The notes below the pieces were generated by a model, which did no database searches, was not told the DNA's origin, and saw only the letters and a list, made by a program, of their open reading frames with translations. A stretch of DNA of 64,000 nt from Pholiota molesta (taxonomy: Eukaryota > Basidiomycota > Agaricomycetes > Agaricales > Strophariaceae): the NCBI GenBank assembly GCA_014925825.1, contig JACGCK010000071.1, positions 124,001 through 188,000 of the forward strand. The letters are read 5' to 3'. This document shows, one piece after another, positions 47,760-58,999 of the stretch. Within the stretch, counting starts at the first letter, position 1, and each line of letters starts with the position of its first letter. A program made the position numbers and the translations under genes.

Positions 47760-48545
47760 ATGTCGCGTGATTCAGACGATTTCGACATATCTCATGTCGC
47801 TGGCAACGCTCCCGACCATATCAAACGTGTGTTGTGCAACACATCAGCCTTCTTTGCCAATCAACATCCTGAGAAGATAAAAGGACCTATATTTGTTGAA
47901 GATATGCAGAAACGGTTCCATGTCACGGAGGTTTCTATACTTGAGAAAGCAGAATCACCCGAAAAATTGGAGGGCCGAGTCGTGTTGGAAGTAAAAGTTG
48001 ACAATGGTATCGTGTTACGTTCCTCCTCCTCGTTGAACGCCTGATGTAGGCTAACTCAGTGGGTTGTAGATATGCTGAACATTCGGGATGGCATTCACGG
48101 TGGCTGCTCTGCTACTTTGATTGATATGTAAGTCAGCGAAGCCGTCTTTATTTTCATCAATCCTGATGTCTTAAAAGGTGCTCTTCACTTGCGCTTCATG
48201 CGTTAGCGATGTACACGAGCACAGAACCGTACACCAGCGTTTCCCAAACTATGAATGTGATTTTCCATTCACCGGCTCAACTGTGAATCATAAATATTTT
48301 CATGTTATCATTCTATCCTCTAAATAAAGCGTCTAGAGGTGACAAGTTAAGATTGATTAATACCACTCTCACTGTGGGATCCAGAGCACATTCTGCGAGG
48401 ACAGAAGTAAGCCGTACCGTTTTTCCTGCTATTATGTTTTCTCATCACAACTATTTAGATTTGGAATGCAACGCATGGTCGTTTGGTGGCTTCTGGAAAC
48501 CAGGTCAAGATGGTACCGTCGGCGAACCCTCCCACAAAGATGTAA
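47760..48545 (+). CDS. hotdog-fold acyl-CoA thioesterase, copy 2
   Basis: Starts MSRDSDDFDISHVAGNAPDHIK and ends PSANPPTKM with TAA 48543-48545. The spliced segments are GPIFVEDMQKRFHVTEVSILEKAE, DMLNIRDGIHGGCSATLID, CSSLALHALA, TSVSQTMNVIFHSPAQ, GDKLRLINTTLTVGSRAHSARTE and IWNATHGRLVASGNQVKM. These correspond one to one with the copy at 37933-38718, with the same exon breaks. Internal ATA/GT sites around 48290-48330 make the middle intron long. Active-site HGGCS and following Asp are kept, so it is probably functional. Confidence 0.8.
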
Positions 48546-49148
48546 AATCTACGCTCTGTCCATACAATTTCACTACTTTGTATCTTTGTTGACACAAATT
48601 GATGCAAGACTACCACATTGAAAGTGAATTACAGCTGACAATTGGTGAAAATTCTCTTCTCGTGTGTTGATCACAATCCAAATTCCTACAAAGATCCCAG
48701 AATTAACTAATAAGCTGTATGTTCTCAATTTCCTCCCCATAAGGTGTTCGACTATGCTCGACTATCATTTCACCATGTACTCGATTCACTACCGCCGTAT
48801 TAGCTGTTCAGAGTTGGTCGCATCTGCCGACCAGCTTTGCATCTATGACGTGCTTGAATGGACAGCGACGGAGACGAAAGAACACTATGGACTGGGAAGT
48901 CATCAAGCTGGTGGCCAATTTCGCGGTGCTAACATATGTTTTAGAGATTGAGACGTGACGAGATAGGGAGATGCTTACCAATTTCCGTAATATCCCCACA
49001 GCGCTGGGGGTATTTGGCCAGGACCGGAAAGCGTGAGGTTTAGAGGGAAGGACACAATAACTGGGTTCGTCTTCCTACGATAGCCTAATGGATGCCGCCA
49101 GCGACGGTGAGTTGATATCGGTGCCGCGCCACCATTGGAAAGTCAAAG
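48546..49148. other. convergent intergenic, nothing recognised
   Basis: Spacer between the thioesterase and the DUF5745 gene. Short frames on both strands show no motif. Confidence 0.4.
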
Positions 49149-50387
49149 TCATCCATGTGAATTTTTGAGCTCTGCTAATTGCGTTAATAGCCGGGCGCGT
49201 TCGTTCAAAAGCTCTAGCGTGCGCGTGTATTGCTTCTTGACCGACTCTATCTTAACCGACGGTTTCGATTGGGCGGTCGGCTGTACATGCTTGTTAGCGG
49301 AGCGCTGAATATGATCGAGGAGGGTAAAGCTTACTGTGTCTTCCAGAGTGCTGCTAGAAAGTGAAATAGAACGACTGTTTTGGAATGATTCTAACTCGAA
49401 ATCCTCGTCGACAGGCTCGATGAATCCTGAATATCGAACGGGAGAACGCATCGAAGAGCCTACATGGTCGTGCTCGATGTAAAATGGGTCAGCCAGATCG
49501 GAATCGCCACCGTGCGTCAGGTAGCTTGGTTGGAGCGAGGACGAGGTTGCGCGCCCTTTAGGTCTGTCCGGCGGGGGATGTGAATGCGAGCCCAGATCAA
49601 CAGACATGAGGAGGGAATCCAAGGGAGATGGAGGGTTGTGAATGCATTGAGGAAGAGTCGGTTGGGATGTGATTAGGGGAGAGAGACCGCCTAGGATATC
49701 CGAGACGCCGTCAGAGTAAGCGTCCTCGTCTTCTGATTCGCCTTCGTGGTCTCCGCTGAAAAGACTGGTGTTTGAGTCGCTACTGCCTTTGAAGAACGGT
49801 GAAACGGTGCCTTCGGATCTTCGCAAGCTCGTTGTAACGGTGGACCCTCCTTGGAAGAGAGATTCTGCGTCCAAATCCAGTTGTGTTTTCGGGGAGCGGG
49901 GAATACGGGGGGATTGGTGTGGGACTGCGCCGTGTACGTTGGTAGATGTTGATGGCCCGGGTTTGTTGAGCTGAGCTGCTGCTTTATGGCGCTGTATGAA
50001 GCCCATCTTTCTGCCAATCCAGCATAAGAGCTCTGCTATGAAGAAGACTTCGTCCCATTCACCGTCTGCCAATCTTCGGGGGTCTACATCGCTGAGTCCA
50101 ACGTCCGCCTTGAGAATGTCGGTTTCCAAGACCCCGAGGAATATCTTCATATTCTGGATCTTGGACGCTCTGGAGCGCTTCGACTCCTTGTTCCGGTCAA
50201 CAAGGGGTATACGGACCGCAAGAATGGATTCCAGGATAGCAATTAGAAGGCTGGGAGTCAAGTCTGTTGGGGATATCAGATTGAGAGGAAGGTTAAGGGA
50301 ACTGAGCATATCGTTTAGCTGATCTACCAGTGTAGCTTCATCTAATCCTGCTGCTGTGGTGTCTGAACTTGTGTTTGGAAGGTTCAT
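49149..50387 (-). CDS. DUF5745/CEP95-type protein
   Basis: Single exon, 412 residues. The N-terminal 130 residues (LVDQLNDMLSSLNLPLNLISPTDLTPSLLIAILESIL, KIQNMKIFLGVLETDILKADVGLSDVDPRRLADGEWDEVFFIAELLCWIGRKMG) match the conserved calponin-homology-like DUF5745 domain also found in human CEP95. The middle is Ser/Pro-rich and acidic, probably disordered. A short C-terminal coiled coil (SVKKQYTRTLELLNERARLLTQLAEL) ends the protein. A centrosome or spindle-pole role is suggested only by CEP95 in animals. Confidence 0.8.
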   Translation of the reverse strand: MNLPNTSSDTTAAGLDEATLVDQLNDMLSSLNLPLNLISPTDLTPSLLIAILESILAVRIPLVDRNKESKRSRASKIQNMKIFLGVLETDILKADVGLSDVDPRRLADGEWDEVFFIAELLCWIGRKMGFIQRHKAAAQLNKPGPSTSTNVHGAVPHQSPRIPRSPKTQLDLDAESLFQGGSTVTTSLRRSEGTVSPFFKGSSDSNTSLFSGDHEGESEDEDAYSDGVSDILGGLSPLITSQPTLPQCIHNPPSPLDSLLMSVDLGSHSHPPPDRPKGRATSSSLQPSYLTHGGDSDLADPFYIEHDHVGSSMRSPVRYSGFIEPVDEDFELESFQNSRSISLSSSTLEDTVSFTLLDHIQRSANKHVQPTAQSKPSVKIESVKKQYTRTLELLNERARLLTQLAELKNSHG

Positions 50388-50834
50388 TTTGAAAAAGGTG
50401 TCTTCTAGAGTACCTGGAGCTTTGAATATGATTTGAATGTCGAATATTGAACGACAACAGGAGACTTGAACCCAATGTGGAGAGTCTGGAGACTAGTGAA
50501 AGGCCTCCGTTGGACTAGAGTTAAAAGATAAAGCTTGGGATCTTAAAATAAGGGCAAGAGGTCAGTCATTTTGGTTACAGAAACGATAAGCGCCCGTTAC
50601 TGACCTGGTGGTTATGTACTGAGCGCCGGCTGAGGTTGATCGCGATCAACAAAGGAATAGTTCGAAACGCCCATAGGCCTTGGAAACAAGCAAGGCCAAA
50701 TATCATTAAAACGTAATCACCAGCCCTAAAGTTAAAATCAAACTACGCGTGGACGCGTTTATTGAGTCTCCTTTCATCCTCATTTTCTTCAAGGCTTTCT
50801 TCTTTTCTGGCATATCCTACACAATCGCACTACC
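50388..50834. promoter_or_regulatory. divergent promoter of the DUF5745 and SMC5 genes
   Basis: The two genes are head to head with about 450 bp between start codons. GGTTGATCGCGATCAACA near 50633-50650 is a palindrome. No other element recognised. Confidence 0.4.
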
Positions 50835-53800
50835 ATGTCGCGTAGGGCTACTACCGCCCAGGACTCCGAGAATCTACGCGTAAAGGAGGAGAAGATCAAG
50901 GTCAAGGAGGAGAAGAGCAAGGGAAAACGACGCGCCCAAACTGAAGAGGAAGAGGAAGAAGAACAAACTCAAGAGCCTACAGAGGAGGACGATGCTGCTG
51001 GCCACGATGGAGATGGCCAGCAAGATGACGACGAAGCCGGCAGTCCTCGGGGCGCCAAACGCGCGCGCGTCAATGGGGAGGGCGATTCTGTCCCCAGTGG
51101 CAGTGGCCCTCAGTACCAACACCCAAAGGTTAAGACTCAGCCGCGTGGTGATGATGGGTCCGTGTGTCTCGCACTTCTGATATTTCTTATTAACAACGCG
51201 AACTTTAGCTATATTCCTGGTTCAATCGTCCGCATCCAGTTGCACAACTTCGTTACCTACGACTACGTCCAATTCCGCCCAGGTCCTTATCTCAACATGA
51301 TTATCGGGCCCAATGGTACAGGAAAGAGTAGCATCGCTTGCGCCATTGCCCTAGGATTGAACTTCCCACCATCCGTACTATCATTTTTGTTCTTTTTCTG
51401 CTCCCCGCTAATTTATGTGTCTCATGGGATAGATCTTGGGTCGCGCTACTGACATCAACTCATATGTCAAGAACAGTACCGACTCTGGATATATTGAGAT
51501 TGAACTCAAAGGACCAAAGGGGAAGCGTAATGTTGTCATTCGACGGAACCTTGCCGCAAACTCTAAAGGTTCTTCGTTCACCCTCAACGGACAACCCGCT
51601 TCCGGAAAAGAGATCACTTTGAGGATGGCGGAATTGAATGTACAAGTCGGAAATCTTTGGTGCGTTCCTTCTTTGCAGTTTGATCTTGTATTTTGACTGG
51701 TACCACCCGTTCCTATGTAGCTCTTTCCTTCCCCAAGACAGGGTCTCAGAATTTGCTGCCATGTCTCCGCAGCAATTATTGCGGGAAACCCAGCGAGCGG
51801 CCGGAGATGAGAACCTCACGAATTGGCACGATACCCTAATCAGCGCGGGTCAAGAATTGAAAACTCTCCAGCTGGTTGGTATATTTATGCCCTCGTTCTA
51901 TACATTCTATTGACACTTTATATCCAGGCCATCAGGGGCGAGGAAGAATCTTTGAAGCAAATGAAAGAACGTAATGAAGGCATTGAAAGAGACGTCCAGC
52001 GCTTCAAGGAACGAAAGAGAATTGAACATATGGTATGTGATATTTCTGTCTTTGCGTTGAACGACTGTTTGACTTTCGCCTCAAGATCGCTCTGCTAGAC
52101 GTCCTCATCCCAGTAGCCGAATACCGCGAGATCCGCACGAAATATCTGGAGGTCAAAAACGCTCGGGCCACGCTGCGCCAAAAGGTTCAGAAATTGAAGG
52201 AAAAGAACGCCCCCGCTCATGATCTTCTCAAGTACGTGCCTGGACTACATCATAGATGTATGCGCGCTCATCCAATTTGTCACTACAGGAAACTCGAACA
52301 ATCCGTCAAGGACGTAGATACCAGACGCGAAGGTCTTAAAAAATCGACGCACGCTAAATTCAAAAAGCTTGGCGCTAAGAGTAAATCCAGCGACGAACTT
52401 GTATGTTTTCTTTCATATCTCATGACAATGTGACTGAAATGCAACGGCCCTATTAGGAAGCAGAAAGCACTGAGATTGTTGACAGGCTCGCATCTCTGAA
52501 GAAAGAGGAAAAGACTCGCTTGAAAGACATCAAGACGTTAGATGAGGATATCGCCAGAATTCAATCCGAACTTGCGAAGCCGCCCTCGCCAAACTTGCCA
52601 AAGGAGGACGAACTACGAGCTGAATTTGTGGGTTTTCACCGATAATGCGTAATGTCAGAATACTTTGCTGAAACTTTATCCAATATAGGACCAAGTCAAA
52701 ATGGAAAGAAGTAAAATGGCCAACCGCCGAGAAGAACTTAATTATCGAATGGAAAGTGTGATCAATAAACAGTCCGCATTTTCTCATAATCTCAAATCGG
52801 CTGAACAAGAGTACGTCCATGTCAATGAATTTGTTCGTTGCATAGTCAATCTAATTATGACGCTCTAGTTTGAAAAGGCTGAACAATGTTGATGTTCAAA
52901 AGCTTCGTATGATGGAAAGATGGGACAAGGACACTCACGATGCTATTATATGGGTTCGCGAAAATAGAAATTTGTTCAAGATGGAAGTATTCGAAACCCC
53001 ATTTATGCGATTCAGCGTGAGAGACAAACGATTCACCAATGCCATAGAGGCCTGCTTTGGCGCTACTCAAATGAAGGTTCGTCTTGAACATTACATCTTC
53101 CAGGAATTTTTCTGAAACTACTTTTCTCGCCTAGACTTTTGTTACTCAATGTCAAGAGGATTGCGACACTATTAATCGTCACATCAATGACGGGAAGGCC
53201 TTGAAAAGGAAGGCTCGCATTACAACATGGTTCCGTCCCTACAGGGAAAATCTCTTCGTTCCTCCGCCGATGAGCCCAGAAGAGGTTCGCTTTACTTAAC
53301 TGGTTTATTGATTCCTGGCGCTGATCCATTGCCTACCTTTTTAGATGAAACAGCTCCACTTTGACGGTTACGCAATCGATTATGCCGACTTTCCAGAAGG
53401 CATGCGATGGTTTTTGGAGAGCCTTCATTTGCACAGGACGGTCAGCCCCATTCGTATGATCTGCACTGATGTCAGGGCTAACGGCCAACTTTTTTACTCA
53501 CTTAGGCGATCGCTCTGAATGCCAATGCTGTCGACGTGAACCTGGCCATGCAGTTGGTCGCACGACCAACTCACAATCACCCTGGAGGCGCGAGCTTTAT
53601 CAACGGCAATACTATGAACATCGTCACGCGTTCGCGATATGGAAAGAAGGCGATTGGGAATATGACAGGGATGTAAAAGGCGCGAAATTTGAACGCGCCA
53701 ACGGGTATTTTTTTAATTCCCTTTCCCATTGGATCCATACCTGACGTTGGTCCGTTTTAGTGGATCCCGAAGTCAAGCAGAGAATCGATGAGCGCCTGAG

Positions 53801-55921
53801 AGAAGCGCAAGAAGGAATCGACCTTTGCGAGGAAGAAAAGCGACCCATCAAGTCGGAATTGGATCAGGCGGACCAGGATGAAAAGGTTCACCAAACCAAA
53901 GTGGTAGTGCTAAATTTGCGTTGCCTTGAATTTTTCCGATCACGACTGATTTCATTTGTGAATGAACCTTAGGACGAACTTATGCGCAGGAAAGATATCC
54001 TTAAGAAGAGGTGGCGCGTATAACCAGCATGAAATCTAGATTAGGTTGGCATGTTTCCCCGTCTTCCTGTGGCGTTGCCATTTACTGATTGTTCCCATAG
54101 ACCAAAAGATCAAGACCGTGAAGAACTTGCGGGCCAAACCGTCGGCGGAGAAGGAACGTATCCGCCTTACAGAGAAGCTCAAGGCCAATATCCAAAAGCG
54201 TATGCAGTTTGCTAAGGATTACACAGTGCGTCTCCAAAACAGGGTGAATCAGCAGGGCTGCATACTAACGTTGGTTCTAGGATCTCGTACATGCCATCAT
54301 CTCTGAGCAGCAAGAATGCACACGTGTGGGGCTAAAGTACCTTCAGTCGAGTGCGAACAAAAACGCCCTCAAGGAGTTATGTGACCGCAAAGATGACAAG
54401 TATCAAACGGCACTCGTAGAGTTCAACAGGCGTGCGTCCACTTCTTATACTATTCGATTTAGTCTATGAGATTCTGATGTGCAAACTGTATTCAAAGTCA
54501 ACGACCGATTTGAGCAAATCAAAGAGGAGACAAAGCTTATCTTGGGCCGGAGCCGAGATGCGCTGCACAATGCTGAAGAATCCATCAATGAAGAATATCA
54601 GCGCATCGAGGAAGCCCCGCGTCAATTGGGAGAACGCGGTCAAAGAAGCTGAAAAACGTGGACAGCCCCCGCCTGACGACACCGGTGTCGATCTGAGATC
54701 GGTGGACGAGCTGCAGGCAGAGCTGGCCACCCAGCAGGCCAATTTGGAGATGAATCTCATTACGAATCCTGGTGTCGTTGAGCAGTACGAGAAGCGCAAA
54801 CGCGACGTATGTCCAACTTTTGTTATTCTTGTCGCTCCAGGCTTAAATTTGATCCTCTTCCCTTCTAGATCGAAGTGCTTGAAAAGACCATTGAGGGGCG
54901 GAAAAAGAAAGAGGAGAAAATAGCCAGAGATATCAAGAATGCTAGAGTGAGAATTTTTTCTTTACCAGTCGTAAAGCGTGGCCTGCTGACATTTCTTGTT
55001 CGTCCTCGTTCTCAGGATAATTGGCAACCCGCTCTGCAAGCTCTTGTCAATTCCATCGGCCTCAAATTCTCCGCGGCATTTGACCGTATGTTTTACTCGT
55101 TTATTTTTGGTTTTTTGCGGCGAACTCATTGATATATCCGTTCTCTTGCCTCTTCGCCTTCGCTGCTTCTATGCATCATTTTGTTATTTTGTTTTTGAAC
55201 CACAGGTATCGGCTGCGCTGGCGAAATCCGCATCAGCGAGCACGAGGACTACGATAAATGGGCTATTGATATTCTCGTGAAATTCCGTGACAGTGAGAAA
55301 CTCCAACTGCTCACTGCACATCGTCAATCTGGAGGAGTACGTATTTTCTATTTGTTTGTTTTTAGCGGATTTCTTCGCCTCTTTTCTTCTTCACATCTTT
55401 CACACCGGAGTTCTCTTTGAAGATCATCCACGGCAGATTGAATTTCCTTTTCGCTTTGACATTCTTGCGCCACCTCGTCGTCTTCTTTGTATTCACCTTG
55501 CACTGACGCGCCGTTTTCCAGGAACGTTCCTTGACGACCATCCTATATCTGATGAGCTTGACGGAAGAAGCTCGTGCCCCATTCTCACTTGTGGATGAAA
55601 TTAACCAGGTACGATTCACATTCTTCGCCGTCATCTGAAAGCCACTGAAAATATTTTGTGCCCCCAAAATATAGGGAATGGACCAGCGTGCCGAGCGGAT
55701 GGTGCACAATTCGATGGTGAACGTGACGTGCAAGGACGAGAGCGCGCAGTATTTCCTCATTACGCCGAAGCTGCTCCCGACCTGAATACGATGAGAAGAT
55801 GAAGATCCTGTGCGTCAACAACGGCGAGTGGCTGCCTGAGGAAAGGGACATTGGGTGCATGAACGACATGATCGATGTCTACCTCGCTACAAAGAGAGGA
55901 AATGGGATGGGGGCTATGTGA
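50835..55921 (+). CDS. SMC5: SMC5, structural maintenance of chromosomes protein 5
   Basis: Starts [13 protein letters not shown] with a charged, Glu/Lys-rich N-terminus. The ATPase head begins [22 protein letters not shown] and includes Walker [10 protein letters not shown], then [14 protein letters not shown] and the [13 protein letters not shown] motif specific to SMC5. Long coiled coil exons follow, with a hinge region near 52900-53700. The C-terminal head has the signature [19 protein letters not shown], the Walker B/D-loop region [22 protein letters not shown], and the tail [25 protein letters not shown], ending at TGA 55919-55921. More than 20 short introns. SMC5 pairs with SMC6 in DNA repair and chromosome segregation. 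Single bases appear missing at 53668-53670, 55776-55778 and 55785-55786. Confidence 0.92.
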
Positions 55922-56488
55922 TTTCCCATTCACGCTCCATCCATACGGCGCCTGTATGGGAGCTTTTTGTGTTGCTTTAGAGTATGGTCGACCTGCTTCT
56001 TTCGTTCTCCTTTGTTCTGGGTTCATATGATTCGCTAATTCGCTGTCACTCATGCGCAACCATTTGTCTGACACTCCAACGGATGTTGATCTGATGCTGA
56101 GTTGGTAGTCTCTGTACCATTGCACCCTCACGTTTCTTCTTTTGTTTCTTATTCTAAGTTATGCATTCCCTTGACTCATTGTACTCCAGCCTGTTACCAT
56201 ATCATACCCCGTTAACGTTTTAACGCTTATTACTTATGTATATACTCGTAGTCCGTTACCCTATGATTCAGATAACTGGCATTTTTATTCCTTTTCTCTC
56301 TTTTACTTATTGTCTTCTAATTCAGAGTTTTGTACATACTGTCGTTCTTGACTCTTACAACCTTCAAGGGGCTGAGAATCTGAGTACCTGCAAAATTATT
56401 GTGATGATAGCTCAAAAATTGAAATTGCAACCATATTCAGGTTTACCATGGTGTTACATGCTTCGCTGGGTGTGGACGTATTAACTCT
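55922..56488. other. intergenic, nothing recognised
   Basis: 3' flank of SMC5 up to the dispersed repeat. No gene supported. Confidence 0.4.
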
Positions 56489-56966
56489 AAAAGCAGTTTT
56501 GATACGTACGTTCGCCTAAATATAATCCATACATAATGATTTCAGCCCCGAGTACAAGTATGCGGAAACCATGATAGAAACTTTTAACCATGTTGTAATG
56601 TAGCTACGGTTATTCTGATTGCATTCTGATGCCTCAGAAATATTGTGTACCCATACAAGGATGTTAGAATTATTTCATTACCATTACGATGAGGGTAGTT
56701 AGTGAATGGGATTGTACGGCTACAAGACAGAAAATACAATGGAATTCATTTGTAAAGTTTTCGCAAGCTTTCCAAAGACTTGTAACTCTCAATTCCTCGC
56801 GTAGAATTCTAGCTCAACTAACCCTTGTAATGATCACTTGCATTCTAATGGATTCTATTGTAGAAATGCCTTGCAAACGTCAGAAGTGTTCCGAGCATTT
56901 TATTGTGATTATTGACATTGTATGGGATCTTAGCAGAACGTATAAGATTCCTTCATCTAGTGTAGA
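56489..56966 (+). repeat. dispersed repeat, copy 2 (about 480 bp)
   Basis: Starts AAAAGCAGTTTTGATACGTACG and ends around TTCATCTAGTGTAGA. It follows copy 1 almost base for base but lacks the GTGATAAAG...TTTGTGACCAGT segment near its right end. Same orientation as the other copies, between SMC5 and HOM2. Confidence 0.75.
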
Positions 56967-57395
56967 ATCAGTCGCCTACTCGTTCACGTTCTTTTCATAA
57001 CCAGTGAGTGATGTACATACTTCAACCCAAACACGGGCGGACTTATATCCGAAGTAATTTTCGGGGTTCCTCCGACGAAGAAATGACTCACAGCCACACC
57101 CACTACAACGCCTTCACTAGCCTCTCTCGCCCTCCACCTCCACCACACATCTAGACCCATCGCAGGTGAGTGCAGCACCACGCGTGCGCCGCCGACTTAG
57201 GCGCTAATGGAGCGATTATCATTAGGCGCGGGCCATCACGTGCGGCTTGTGGAACTGATTCAGGGCCAATAGTACAGTGCGTTGTTTTGCTCCTGCACGG
57301 TGACGGGCACAATGTCCGCGCCGACGTCCCTCCCCATCGCTCACGACTCCGCCACCCACAGATCCGCGTTCACCGCCAAGCCCCCGCGCACAGGC
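56967..57395. promoter_or_regulatory. HOM2 upstream region
   Basis: About 430 bp between the dispersed repeat and the preferred HOM2 start. An in-frame ATG at 57312 (MSAPTSLPIAHDSA) could be used instead, giving a 28-residue N-terminal extension. No other element is clear. Confidence 0.4.
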
Positions 57396-58561
57396 ATGCA
57401 GCACCCGACGTCCCCCATCCCCGTCGCCGTCCTCGGCGCCACGGCACCGTCGGCCAGCGCTTCGTCACCCTGCTCGCCGCCCACCCATGGTTCGTCGTGC
57501 ACGCCCTCGGCGCCTCGCCGCGCAGCGCGGGCAAGCCGTACAGGACGCCGTCAACTGGAAGCAGGTCACCCCCATCCCGCCCGCCGTGCGCGACATCGTC
57601 GTGCGCGAGTGCACGCCGCAGCACTTTTTGGAGTGCAAGATTGTCTTCTCGGGGCTGGATGCGGACGTCGCTGGCGAGATCGGTGCGTTGCGAGGTGTTT
57701 CACATCAGGGAGCTCATGGCTGACGCTTGACTGTCTGCAGAGGAGGCGTTCCGCGCGGCGGATCTCGCCGTTTTCTCCAACGCAAAGAACTTCCGCCGCG
57801 ACCCCCACGTCCCGCTCATCGTCCCCTTCGTCAACACCTCGCACCTCTCCATCATCCCGCAGCAGCGCGCGCTCTTCACCCCGCCGCTCACAAAAGGTTC
57901 ATTGTCACCAACGCGAACTGCTCGACGACCGGCTACGTCATCCCCCTGCACGCGCTCGAGAAGGCCTTCGGGCCCATCGAGTCCGTCCTCGTCACGACCA
58001 TGCAGGCCATCTCCGGCGCGGGCTACCCCGGCGTGTCGAGCCTCGACATCCTCGACAACGTCATCCCTACATCGCCGGCGAGGAGGAGAAGATCGAGTGG
58101 GAGACGCTCAAGATCCTCGGCGGGCTCGCGGAGGACGACGGCGGCGCGCTGCGCTTCGACATGCACGCGAAGCAGCCCCTGCGCGTGTCCGCCGCGTGCA
58201 ACCGCGTCCCCGTCATCGACGGGCACACGGAGTGCGTGTCCGTGCGCTTCGCCCGCCGCCCGCCGCCGTCCCCGCAGCAGGTGCGCGAGGCGCTCGCCGC
58301 GTTCACGCCCGACGCGCAGGCGCTCGGCTGCCCGTCCGCGCCGCGCCACACGATCGTCGTGCACGAGGCGCCCGACAGGCCGCAGCCGCGCCTGGATAGG
58401 TACTACCAGGACGGCGCGGGGTCGCAGTCGGCCGCGTGCGCCAGTGCCAGGTCATGGACATCAAGTTCGTGGTGCTCGCGAACAACGTGTCCATCGGCGC
58501 CGCGACGAGCAGCATCATCAACGCCGAGGTCGCGGTGCTCAAAAATGTCGTGCAGTATTAA
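57396..58561 (+). CDS. HOM2: aspartate-semialdehyde dehydrogenase
   Basis: Reduces aspartyl phosphate to aspartate semialdehyde in threonine, methionine and homoserine synthesis. Segments in order: [103 protein letters not shown] with the catalytic Cys, [42 protein letters not shown] with the active-site His, and [18 protein letters not shown], ending VLKNVVQY. To follow it I must change frame at 57443, 57543, 57892-57895, 58065-58067 and 58418-58421, each time because one base is missing at a homopolymer. The protein is otherwise complete, so I annotate a gene with probable sequence errors, not a pseudogene. One short intron near 57685-57740. Confidence 0.88.
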
Positions 58562-58774
58562 TAACGTAAAGGAAAATAATGGGATTGGGTTAGATCTACA
58601 GTGGCAATAGAGATACTGATACTGATTGTGCTTGAGCTTTCGTAATCATAGCTTCTCTTAATCTACGTCGAATACACGCGTAAAAAATGTTTTCGGTTTT
58701 CCAGCCTTTCGGGCCTTCCAATACTCTTCCTCAAGAAAAATTTCCGCAAAACAAAGAGCCAAGATAGCAAAAAG
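58562..58774. other. spacer with first half of a tandem duplication
   Basis: From 58659 the sequence (TAATCTACGTCGAATACACG...CCAAGATAG) is repeated at 58881 (TAATCTACGTTGAATACACA...CCAAGATAG). It is the 3' flank belonging to the duplicated RRP43 terminal exon. Confidence 0.6.
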
Positions 58775-58879
58775 TTATTGTTTTAATAGCCGTACCAGTT
58801 CCTTTCTCCTCTGTTGAGCACTCTCGATGCATTCCTCCAACACATCCCTCTGCCCACCCTCGTCGTCCGACACCAGCGC
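58775..58879 (-). CDS. duplicate of the RRP43 last-exon end, possible alternative exon
   Basis: The minus strand encodes [20 protein letters not shown] followed by AQQRRKELVRLLKQ and a stop, 27 of 34 residues matching the true terminus ([34 protein letters not shown]). It is preceded by ATTAG, a usable acceptor, in phase 0. In the main gene the segment before ALVSD ends in CAG followed by GTGGGG, a possible phase-0 donor. Splicing from there would yield an in-frame alternative C-terminus. It may instead be a non-expressed remnant. Confidence 0.5.
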   Translation of the reverse strand, partial: ALVSDDEGGQRDVLEECIESAQQRRKELVRLLKQ

Positions 58880-58999
58880 CTAATCTACGTTGAATACACA
58901 AGTAAAAATATTTTCGGGTTTTTGTTTTGTAACTCGGGCATGCTCTTTACCTTTCTTCCTCAAGCAAATCTTCTACGCAAACAGCCAAGATAGAAAAGA

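Noticed and set aside
57170..57730. Overlapping Arg-rich ORFs in the HOM2 region as separate genes
   Set aside because: They arise from reading GC-rich DNA in wrong frames; the HOM2 protein can be traced through the frames via single missing bases.
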